From Lagopus muta (lineage: Eukaryota > Chordata > Aves > Galliformes > Phasianidae), in NCBI RefSeq assembly GCF_023343835.1, contig NC_064447.1:2046001-2110000 (forward strand): a stretch of DNA of 64,000 bases. The letters run 5' to 3'. Position 1 is the first letter of the stretch; the number at the start of each line of letters is the position of its first letter. Positions 12,601 through 24,600 of this stretch are shown piece after piece. A program made the translations under genes and the position numbers. The notes beneath the pieces are model-generated. The model saw nothing but the letters and a program-made list of their open reading frames with translations. It was not told where the DNA came from and did not search any database.

Positions 12601-15600
12601 ACTCCCGAATGCAGAATGTGAGTATGAGCTGTGGCCCTGTGCGTGCCAGTGCTCCCCAGAGGTGGGAAGGGGACCACGTTGCCCTCTGGCCAGCCTGCCC
12701 ATCACTGCTGCATGGGAGCAGTGCAGAGGGAGGACCTCATCTGGCTCCCACCCCAAGGCATGTGAGCATGGATGCTGTTTCTTTGCCCTCTGTGATCATT
12801 TCTCCCCGCTCTCTACCCGCCCAGGATTTGCACAAGATCAAGGCATGCCAGCTAGCACAGTACAAGGAGCTGACAGCTCAGAAGCTGACGGAGTCGGACA
12901 AGCTGCTCTATGTACTGGATGGGGATGCAGCCGTTGCCAGGCACATGAAGCACCCCCAAGGGGACATGATCACTGAGGAGTGAGTACAATGGGAGGGGAT
13001 GGCCATCTCCATAGGTTCAGCTCATAGCCCCCTGTGCACAACCCGCAGGCGTATGTTGAGCATGTCACCCACCAACAGCCCCATGTAAAGCCCTGCAAAG
13101 CACTGTGGGGCAATAGCTGCCCCCCACCCTGAGCTAGAGAATGTGCAGAGCAGCCTTGATGCATGGCAGCCCCTGCCCTCTGCTGCCCAGCTCATTGCTC
13201 AGTGCAGCCCCCTGCCCCCGTGGCATGGCTGAGGTTCCTGAGGGCAGTCTGAGCATCACAAGGGGGCTGGGAGGGGACAAGTGCAGCTATTGCTTAATGG
13301 CTGGGCTGCTCTGTACCAACATCCTGCATCCCACCTCATCCTTCCCTTCCCGCAGCATCCGGCAGCTGAAGGAACGAGTGGCAAATCTACGTGTGAAACA
13401 TGACCAGATCTACAACTTCCCCCTGCAGCACATCGAGCCCCAGGTCAACTGGTGCACAGTGATCGAGGAGAAACAGGTACTGAGGGGACAGCAGTGCTGC
13501 TGCCTGGGGACTGTGCCCCACTGGGGACACCTGGGCTGAGAGAAGAGAGGCTCCTGGGTGAGCTTGGGCAAACCTCTGCTGCTCTGCATCCAAGGATGGA
13601 GACTACGCTCTCTCCACTCTCTAAGTGCTGCCCTAACAGTGCAAAAGCTTCCCCTGACACCCAGCTGCCAGTTCTGCTCCAGTGTGTGCCCCTCAGTTCT
13701 CATCTTCCCGCTATCTGCCGCTGGGTTCTTAGTAACAGCCTTGCAGTTATGGGAAGTGCCCAGCCTCACCACCCCCATTCTCTGCATGCGTTGATCCATG
13801 ATGCATAGGGGATCCCTGCTGCATCAGCTTCACTTCCCAAGTTCCCAAATCCCCTTTATCGTGGTGCTTCACAGTCCGTGAGAGCCTCCATGTCCCCCAG
13901 CAATACCCCAGAGCCTGCCCCAGCCCAGCTCCACATCCGGCTCCAGTGGCCAAGAAAAGCCATTCAGGTCCTGGCTGCTGCATCCCATTCTCCTGCCACT
14001 GACCCCATATCTCATGTGCTGTAGGATGCGTTGTGTGGCAAAGGCTTTGGGACTGATCTGCCGCTGGTCAACAGCCAAGTAGAAGAGCACAACATCTTCC
14101 ACAATGAGGTCATGGCCATCGGCCCACACATCACCAAGGAAGGCAACAAGGTCAGCTCTCCTGCCCCATATCCCACTGGAATAGGGACGTCGTGCCCTGA
14201 GGGAATGCAGGCAGCTCCCAAGCCTGGCCTGAGCTGGGTGGGTGCCCAGAACCCACTGCTAGTCTTGGAGCTGAACATCCTACATCACCTCCGGCTTCAT
14301 GAGGAAGCTGACCCCACAAAAGCCCTATTCAGCCCCTTTCAAACTTCCCCTCTCTGCAAGCACCCCCCAACCGCCTTTCTTCTCCCATTCCCAGGGATAC
14401 ACGAGTGACCTCCAAGCCAAGTACCAGAAGCTGCTGGTAGGAGACCTGTGGGACGCAGGGCTGGGGTGGGGCAGGGAGAGGAGCTTGGGGCTGAGCTCTC
14501 CCTTTCTCCCTGCCAGGCCAGCTCGCAGCAGCGGCAGCAGGACCTGAACTCACTGCAGGACTACATGCAGCGCTGCACCAACAAGCTCTACTGGCTGGAT
14601 CAGCAGGCAAAGGACCGCACGCACTACGACTGGAGCGACCACAACCTGGACTACCCCAGCCGGCGCCGCCAGTACGAGGTGGGAGCACGCTCACACCTGT
14701 CCCTTCTGCCTCAGCTTCCCATCATTAAGCACTTGGAGGTCGACAGGTGATAGGATGGAAACACTAATCTCAGGACCACAGAATGGTTTGAGGTTGGAAG
14801 GGAACTTACGGTCCGATGGTTCTGTCCTGCTGTGGGCAGGGACACCTCTCACAGAGCAGGGCACCTCCAGGGATGGGGCACCCACGGCTCTCTGGGCAGC
14901 ACTGCCACCCTATAAGTGAAGAACTTCCTCCTAATTAATTAAATCTTTTAGTTTAAAACTGTTCCCCCTTGCTGTTACTACGCTTGCTGGTAGAGAGTCC
15001 CTCCCCAGCTTTCCTGCAGCTCCCTCAAGCACTGGAAGGCTTCTCTAAGGTCTCCTGGAGCCTTCTCCAGGCTGAACAACCTTGCCTCCCGCCAGAAATA
15101 AAGCCAAGAGGAAAGCTGGCAGGTTGCTGGCTTTCCTCGCCCTTATCTCAGCATTAGCTTGGCAAGAATCCCATCTTCAGCAACATTTGCAAGGAAAGGA
15201 AAAACAAAAACCACAGTGGGGAAACAGAGCACTTTGGGTGTCCCCTTCTGTTTGCGTGGAGGTCAGCAGCTCTCTTCTCTCCATCTAGAACTTCATCCAC
15301 CGGAAGCTGGAGGAGAAGGAGGAGGCCATTAACAAGCTGCATGCAGATGGAGACCAACTGCTGGCCCAGAACCATCCTGGGAAGAACGCCATTGAGGTGA
15401 GCACTGGTACCGTGCTCATCCCTCACCATGGGGAGCTGCAGCCACCACGAGGCTGCCCCTCAGCCTCCTCTGCTCAGGACCAAACCCACGGCCCTTCCCC
15501 ATCTCCCAGCCCTGTTTGGGGCACTGCTCAAGATGGGTGCTGCAGGTTGGGGCCAGCTCAGGCTCACCCCACCGGGCTGCCCCCGCCCCAGGTGTTGACA

Positions 15601-18600
15601 CAGCACTGCATTACAGGCACACATCGAGGCAGTCCACGCCGACTGGAAGGAGTATCTCAACTTCCTGATCTGCGAGGAGAGCCACCTCAAGTTCATGGAG
15701 GACTTCCACAAGGTACCAGACTGCTGGGACTAGGCCTTAGGAACTGAGGCTGGCACCCTTAAAGGCCACTTGTTCCCAACCCTGCAATGAACAGGGACAC
15801 CCACAGCTCCATCAGTGCTCAGATCCCTCCCAGCCTGAGCTTGAGGGTCTGCAGGGACGGCGCACCACTGCCTCTCTGGGCAGCCTGTGCAGTGCCTTAC
15901 TGTCTATATTGTAACAAACTTCTAATCTAAGCTCCCCTCTTTTCGTTTGAAACCATTTCCCCTTGTCCTGTCACAGCAGTCCCTGCTGAAGATTCTGTCC
16001 CCCTCTTTCCTCGAGTCCCCCTTTAAGTACCAAAGGACCGAACTCAGCTCTCCCTGCAGCCTTCTCCTCTCTGCACTGCACAGCCACAGCTCTCAGCCTG
16101 TCCCAATGGAGAGGGGTTCCATCCCTCAGATCATTTTTGTGTCCCAAAAAATCACCTGCTCCATGCACCAGCACCACTTCTCGCTGTCAGCACCCTCACA
16201 CGCAGCAGAGGACCCTGCTCTGCTGGGACTCACAGAGGCTCCTGCCACTTCTCTGCCACCTATTTACCACCTCATCCCCCAGAGAAGCCTCACATCACGC
16301 AATTGAAGCTTCCCACCAAAGCAGCATAGCTGTGAGTGGGGAAAAACCTCACCTGCAGTGCTGTGCTGGCTGCAGGGAGCCTGCATGGAGCTGCACAGCC
16401 TAGCTGAGCGCTGCAGACAGATGTCTGCCTGATAAATTGCATCTGGCAGCCTGGGAGGCTGTGCAAGGGAGCAGGTCGGGCCGGATTCCTCTCCCACAGC
16501 CTGGGCGTGTTGAGGACGTGATGAGGCTTCTGCCAAGGGGGAAGCGGGGTGCCCAGCCCCTCAGTGCCTCCTGTGGTACCTGCCCAAATAACTGCGCCGT
16601 GGGGTGGCTTGTGTGGGGAAGAGCCGAGCTCTGCCCGCTCCTCCTTGTTGGCAGCAGGGAGGAGCGCGTGGCGTGATGCTGCCCACGTGAAACCCCAATT
16701 AAAGGTGGGAAGGGCTGGGAAACGTGGATTGAACAACCTGCAGGAGAAAAGCACGCGATGAGCTGCCTCGTTCTTTCTCCCCCAGCTGGCTTTCCCTGGC
16801 TCTGCTCTTGCAAATAGCAATTCCTCATCCTCCTCTATGTGTCTCATCCGTGGCACCTTGCAGGGACTGTCCCTGCTGCAAGGGTCCCCCTAGTGAGAGT
16901 TTCTGCCTTTCTGCAGTTTCAGAAGGACGCAAAGGACGCCCAGCAGCTCTTGAAGAAAGTCGATACGGACCTGGACCAAAAATACAGCCCAGAGTTCAAG
17001 GACAGATACCAGCTGGAGTCGCTCCTCAGGGAGCTGGATGTGAGTACTGACAAGGGATCCAGAGCATCTCCATGGCACCACGGTGCAGTCCCTGTGGGGA
17101 TGGGCACCCAGTCCTGCTCGCTGGCCATGCTGCTGCCTCCCTTCACCTGGCTCTTCCTCTGCCTTGAGCTAGGGATTGCCTCTCCCACAGCAACGTAATT
17201 GCTCACCGGGCTGGTTTTCATTTGTTCACCCATTGAGCTGGTGCTCATAAAGGGTAGGAGCATAATTAGACCTGCTGCCGGAGGAGGCGGTGGAACAAGC
17301 TGTGCTGGGGTCTGGCTGTGTCCTGAGCATGATGCAGCACTGCTTGGTGCAGCAATGACTCTGCCCTGGGTACCCCTCTCCTCCCACCCCAATGGCCATT
17401 GCAGGACGCCCACCTGCCCAGACACTAAGAGAGCAACCTATGCAGAGCTTTGCAAGGTACTCATTAGAGCTAATTGCTGGGAACAGGCTTATCCCAGCAC
17501 CACACTCTGTAGACCATGCACCAGGCACAGAGATTCCTTTCTCAGTCTGGCTGTAGGAGCAGCAGGAGGACGTGGGAGCATTCAGTGCAGGATCCCAGTG
17601 GCTGCAGAGCAGGACCCAAAAGCCATTCCCTGTGGCGCAAACGAAGGAAGCTGAGGGCTCTGTCAGTCAATATAAGCTCTTCCCAGCTTTGGGGGCACAG
17701 GAACACATCCCCTCTCCCTCCTTCCCACGTTTCTTTGCTCATTCCCCCATGCTAGGACCAAGAGAAGGCCCTGGAGAAGTACGATGCTGTGGTGCAGTCG
17801 CTGCAGGAGCGCAGCCAGCACGTCCTGCCCCTGCGGTACCGCCGGCTGCCACCGCCGCAGCCCATCCCTGTGGAGGCTCTGTGCGAGTATGAGGGCGAGC
17901 AGGTAATGGCCCAGGGTGAATGCAGGGGACAGAGGTGACACCAGCACCGGGGACAGGCTGAGGGGGATGGGTAAAGCACAGCCTCCAATAGCCCTGCAGC
18001 CGCGCGGTGCTTGTTGCACACCCTCTGTGATGCTACGCTGAGCTGGGGGTAGCAAGGTGACAGCCACACCAAGTGCCACCCAGGAGCAGGTCCTTCCACC
18101 GAGGGACCCGCAGCAGGTTCAGGAAATGCCACCTCCTCCCTGCCCCTGCTGCAGTGACTGGCTGCAGAGAGATGGCTGGGGGCTGTGGGGAGCGAGTCGA
18201 CGAGTGCAAGGGGCACAGCCTGACCTGCTGCTGCTGCTTGTTCCCATCCCCAGGGCCAGATAACCCGAGGAGCCCATTACACCCTGCAAAAGAACAGTGG
18301 AGACATCTGGGAAGTGATGGACGGTGCAGGAGGTGCCATCAGTGCCCCAGGTGTCTGCTTCATGATCCCCCCTCCAGATGCAGAGGCAATAGCACTGGCG
18401 GACCAGTAAGTGCAGTACCACAGCACCAGACCCTCCCAACACCACCCCTCCAGCCAGGTTCTCCAACTCTAGGGAGGAGTGTGGGGAGTGCTCCCATCCT
18501 GCTGGGAAGCACTCAGGATGAAGCACCTCTCCTGCAAGGGAAGACTCTGCTCTGCCCACTTATGAACATGGATGAGGGTGCAGAAAACCCCCCAGCTGGG

Positions 18601-21600
18601 TTTCTCCCCACTTTCATGACCCAGATGAATGCTGGCAGGGCAGCTCTTACATTGTCCCCATGCTGTCCCTTCCGCAGGATTGCTGATAGCTATGTAGCTG
18701 TAAAGGAGAAGACCTCCAACTGCAGGAACATCCTCCAGCAGCGCTACGAGGGGCTGAAGGCTGACAGCATTGGAGGTATGGCTCTGCCAGGGCAGCCCTT
18801 TCACTGTTCCTACACTGCCTTGAGTTCAGGGGTGGCTCTCTGCTTTGTCTCCTCAAAGAACAACCATGCAATCCTGCACCACTCCTGTCCTCTTACTCAG
18901 GAGGTAATGGTGGAACATAGAGCACAAACACCACTCGGAATCATAAAATCATGGAATGGTCCAGGCTGGTTAAGGTTTTTGAGGTCACCAAGTCCAACCA
19001 TCAGCGCGACCTACAAAGTCCCATCACCGAGCCACATCCCTTAGTGCCACATCCATACATCTCAAACAACTGCATGGATGGGGACACCACCACTGGTGAT
19101 GGGGACACCCTGGGCACACACCAGTGCCTGAGCCACGCTGCCTTTGACTCTTGCTGGTGGCCAAAGTGTTGGACTGCTGCTTTGCTGCAGTGAGAGGACA
19201 TCACTGACAGCTTCTCCTCTCCTCAGGGTCCCAGGTGCAGTGCTGGGACATGCATGGGGCTGGAGCAAGCACGTTGTGGCTACAGCAGGCAGAGAGTGGA
19301 GGAGGATGTAGTTTCATGCTCAGTGGTGGGATCGAGCTGTTCTCTAACCTGCTCCCTTTTCCTTCCCCAGATGCTGCATCAGTTCAGGGCCGCCAGCTTC
19401 TGGCAGGGCTGGAGAAAGTGCACAGTGACCTGGACAAGTTGGAGAAAGCAATAACAGCAAACCTCCGTCCACCGCTGGAGCAGAGTCGGGCTGTGCAGGA
19501 CAGCACCGAGCGCTCCAAGGACCTGAAGGTACAAGGCCGTAGGAGCAGGCACATTGTGCCACGCAGGGACCCTGCTCCAGAGGCTGGGGTCCTTCCAAGG
19601 GGTCTTCAGGGTGGTTCTTGGTGTGCTGCATGCTGTTGGTGCTCCCAGAACTCCATGAAGGCATGGAGCAGCGCTACCACCGGCTAGTGACCAAACAAAA
19701 ATACCAACACTTGCAGTCCAGGGCACAGCTTCTCCTTGTGCACAGCTCAGCATCTGCTCCGCTAGGCAACACTCCACTCCCTTCCCCTCCTTCTGACCCC
19801 TAATTAATTCAGGCTCCATGCCACAAACCTCCCTCGTTCCAGGAGGCAATCCACCTCCTGGCTGTGTCAAAATCCAAGTGCCACCACAAGTGAAAGCAAA
19901 TTGCTCCGGCTGTCTGCAGCACTTTGATGTCCAGGCAAGAAGTCAGCCTTCAGGCTGCAGAACCCAGTGGTCCAGATGAGCTCAGCACGTTTCCAACAGA
20001 GCTAGAGCTGCTGTGAACCAGTCCCTCCCCAGCCAGAGCTTCCTTGCTGAGGGCTATCTAGCCTGCTCTGACAGAGCTGGATACGAGCCTGGATGGAGAA
20101 AATATCCTCATGTTCCCTCTAGGGCTGAAAGGCATCTGCCACCAAGCACACACCTCAGCCCTGCCCTCCCCTCTTGCACCAGACAGACACAGGTCAGCTG
20201 TTTTTTCCCATAGCCACAAGGTTCAGTTGCTACAAAGATTTTTCCCTACCACAGAACATAACCAATGAAGTCCGTCGCATCGAACCAGAGAAAATGAGGA
20301 AGGTCCAGGACTGCGAGGCCTTCATTGAGTCCGTGCCCAACACTGGGAGCGCTACGTTGGTGAAGAACAAGGTGGAGAACACCAACAAGAAGTATGACCG
20401 TGTGGTTCAGCTGCTCAGTGCTGCCCAGGAGAAGTAAGTCATGGCTCAAGCCCAGCAGAAAGTCAGGTCCAGCAGACTGGCTTGGCGGTGATGGGTTGAT
20501 GGTTGGACTTGATGATCTTTGAGACCTTTTCTAACCTTAATGGTTCTATGATTCAACACCTTTCCCCTCGCGTCCATACAGAGTTGAGGTGGCCACGCAC
20601 CTCGAGAAGAGTCTCCAGCAAGGCCGAGACCTGCTGTCCACATACGAGAACAAACTGGTGACAGACGACACCGTACCAGAGGACCTGCGGGTGATAGACC
20701 GTAAGAAAGAAGAGCTGCTGGTGAGTGTTTCCTGCAGCCAGTTTTCTACCCTATTGACGTGCTTCACATACAGAACTGCTTCCCAAAAGCTGTGGCAGCT
20801 GCTGCCCAAGCCCCAAACTTGAATTGGTGGCAAAGGGATGACTGCCCCAGCGGGGACCCATTAACTGTGCCTGCTTTCAGTTCAGCTCCAACTTGCTTTT
20901 CTCCAGCCTGTCCTCAGTGACACCAGCACAGTAGATGGGGACCAGTGACAAAAGCCTGGCACGTGTGCAGCCCTGAAGAACCTCTCTCTCCTTTTTCCAC
21001 AGGCCATGGGCTCTGAGCTCCAATCCAAAAGGTTCTTGCTCAATGAGGCAGAGCAGAACTTGCTGAGGACAAAGACCTGCTCCAACACCCTGGCCAGCAA
21101 GTTCCAGGAGCACTGCCCTGACATTGAGCGGCAGGAAGCCGAGCTCTACAAGCTCAACCAGCGCTTCAACAACCTCAGCAAGCAAATTGACCACAGGTGA
21201 GGCCCTAGGAGAGCACCTAGCTGGAACTGGACCAGCCTGGGATATTTACGATAGGGAGGAGCCATTCTAAAATCAGAAGAAGCATAATGCTGTCTAGGAA
21301 CGGGCAGTTGCAGATTGGCTTCCAGGCAGTGCCAAGGAAGAAGCAATAGATGTTCCTGGCACGTGCTGGCTGGGTAGGTCTGGGCAGCCTCTGGGATTAA
21401 GTGTTCTTGCTACAGAGATGGGGACCTTGGCAAGACTTGCCTGCACCGGCAGTAGGGGAGATAAGAGCATGAGCTGTCATCCACCCACATCTGCCTCTGC
21501 CTGGATCACAGCACATCTTGTGCTTTCTTATCCCCCTACAGGCTTACACCCAGCATTCAGCATCCTCCACATTTTCCCTGCAGTTTCCCTGTGACTCATT

Positions 21601-24600
21601 TCTCCTGCAGTTTCTACTTGCTTTCATACCAACCAGGTGGCACTGATTCCTGCAGAAGAGAACCTGCAAGGAGGGGGGTGGAGAACAGCTCCAGCTCAAT
21701 TCCATGTCTGGGGAGCAGGGAAGGGGAAGCAGGGACCGATGAAGAGGTGTTCGCAGAAGATGACAATGGAGAATGTGCTGACATTGAGTCCATTTCCCCT
21801 ACAGAACACAGACCCTGCAGAAAGCAAAGAGTGCCTATTCCAACTACCGCACAAACTATGACAAAATCAACCAGTTCCTTTGCAACATCCCCAACTACGA
21901 GCCGCAGGAGACGGACAACATCCAGCAAGTGGAAGTGAAGCTGAAGAACCAAGCGGTAATTCTTTCTGAGAGCCTGGGCTGCTTGGGGGGAGGGGAAAAG
22001 GACCACTGAGAGATCGTGAATGGAGTCAAACAGGTCCTGCACATAAAATGGGAAAACACACAGGCTTAAGCAGCTTTACTTTTACACTACGAGGTCCCAC
22101 ACTCTTACTTGTGACATGTTTGTAAATAACAGGGCAGTGCTAGGAGGTTGCAATTCTCGGTGTTGTAACTCCAGTGGCAACCCTCCCAAAAGGTAAACGA
22201 AGTCTTTGGGCTACTGCATTCCCTTTGACTGCATCTTTCTTTGTCCCAGGCGCTCCTTGGTGACATCGCAAGCAAAGAACAGGAGGTACAAAAAGTCTCT
22301 GCCACAGCTCAGCAGTACCAGCAGGCAGTAAAGGTAAGGGCTGCAATTCTGCCAGCAGGAGGACTCTTTACATCCTACTGAGAGCTGCCTATTGAAGGCT
22401 TAGGAAGCCTACTGCCCATGCTCAAACAGTTGAGGAGCTGAACCCAGGTGATGTCTGCTCCAGCATGGACATCATGTGGCCATTAGCCAGGATTTCCTGC
22501 TTGGGAAAGGAGGTTTCCACTCCATGGCCAGTATTGGTGAGGTGACTGGCAAGTTTGGACATACTGCTGTGGTCACCAGGCTATAGGAATGCCAGAACCT
22601 GCTCAAGAGCCTGCAGGGTGACCCACAGATCTCACCAGCTTGCCCAAAACGTGGCCAAGGGAAGAAGTCAAGAGAGATGGAGCCTGGGAGGGTGACCAGG
22701 AATCTCACCCCTTCCTCCTGGGAACTTCTTCCCACAGGACTACGAGCTGGAAGCTGAGAAGCTGCGGTCCATCCTCGACCTCGAGAACGGACGCAATGGG
22801 TACATGAGCAAGAAACCCAGGCTGCAATCTCCAGCTGCAAAAGTGAAAGAGGAGGTAAGCAAGCAGTGCCCTACAGAGAGCTAAGGCAGCTCACAGCCTG
22901 TGGGGCCAACGGGGATTATGCAAACAAGCATTTCATGGTCAGCAGCCTCAACCCCGGAGTGGGCTGCAAGGGAGGGCAGAAGAACAAGGAAGGATGGCCA
23001 TCATTCTGAAGCCACCCATTCTTGGGGCTCAGATGGCCAGAAAGAGAAAACACTGGAATTACCACTTCTTTGTCAAAGAGGAAAAGGGAAAGAAAATACA
23101 AGTGAAGATCTTGAAAACATTTCTTCTCTTGGAGTCATTTCACTGCCACAGACAGCATCCCTGATACAAGTGCTTATGGAGAGAGCAGGCCACCAGCCAC
23201 TTGTTTGCACAGGATCTGTTTGCTTCCATCCTCAAACTCATCCTGCATATCGAGGCAGGCAAAGTGCCCACGTGGCTCTGCCTCAGTTGTATCTCTTTTT
23301 GCAAGTCTTGATTAGGAAAAACCCAGTTTAAAGAGGTGAGATTACACATGCCCCAAACCCACTCTCCCTGCCTTGAAGCCAGTCTGCTTGCTCTTATAGG
23401 AAGGTTTAAGAAAAGCACCCAGGGTTAGCTCTCGAGGGCATTGCTTCTGTTAAGCAAGACTTGACCCTGGTCAAGACCAGGGATGATCGCTGGTCCCACC
23501 ACCTTTGCTGAACACTTCTTGTCTCCTAGGAAGCCATTCTGGCAGCCAAGTTCACCGAAGTGAATGCTGTGAATAGGCAGAGGCTGCAGAACCTGGAATT
23601 TGCTCAGAACCTCCTGCGGCAGGTAAGTCATCCCCCACACACAGAGGCTCAGGGCTTGGCTGTGGCTCCTGAGGGTCAGCTCACTGCAAGCTCAAGGTCT
23701 TGGCTTAGATCTCTGCATGCTGCAGGTGGGCAGCTTGACACAGCTGCAACAGGCTGGGGCAGTGTGATTCTGAGAGAATATGAGAATCACACACACACAC
23801 ACACGTGCCTTTGCTATTACAAGCTGAACTGGAAACAAATCTAGCTAGCATTTCAGCATTTCATACCCCTGAACCCATCAGTCAGCAGACACCTCAATGA
23901 AGAGTTCTGCCTGGGATCAGGCACAGGCTCTCCATGTTTTCCATTCATCCTTGGAAGCGCTGTTTCATTTTTAACGCTTTCTTTATGCCTTGCCCATACC
24001 AGAATTGCATCTCTCTCAGCTTAAAGCTTTGTCAGGTCAGCAACAGGTATCACTGAGAGCGATTTCCAGGCCAGAAATCCACAGAGCAGTTCAAGAAAAG
24101 CCCATCTGCAAATTGGCCCTGTTGAGCCTTTGCAATAGGCAGCCTCCATTAACCGAGATCAGCATCCTCCTGTAGTACTGCCACAGGAGTGAATGGAAAA
24201 TCAAATAACCGAATGAACTTACTTGGTGCTTAACTACACACTCTTTTTCAACCACAGCAGCCAGAGGTTCAGGTGACGCAAGACTTCATCCAGACCAAAA
24301 AATCCGTAAGGCCTGTGGAAGAAGTCTGGAAGTTGAAGAAAGAGCTTGAGGATGAGACTCAGCGTCGGCAACAGCTAGAAGCTGAGATCCAAGCCATCCA
24401 GAACAACATTATCCACCTGCAAAACCAGAAGCCCCAAGAAACCGTAGTTAAGAAGGAATTGGTGAAGAAAGTGCCGGACCCGCAGCTGGAGGAGAGCTTC
24501 CACAAACTGCAGCAAAGCCTGGCAGAAGAGCAGCGCAAGAACCAGGTGCTGCAGGATGAGCTGGAGGCCCTTAAAATCAGGCTGCGTGTTTTGGAGCATG

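Noticed and set aside
18073-19044. A 323-codon plus-strand frame overlapping PPL exons 12-13
   Set aside because: It runs through introns in the wrong phase for most of its length. The exon pieces inside it are already accounted for by PPL.
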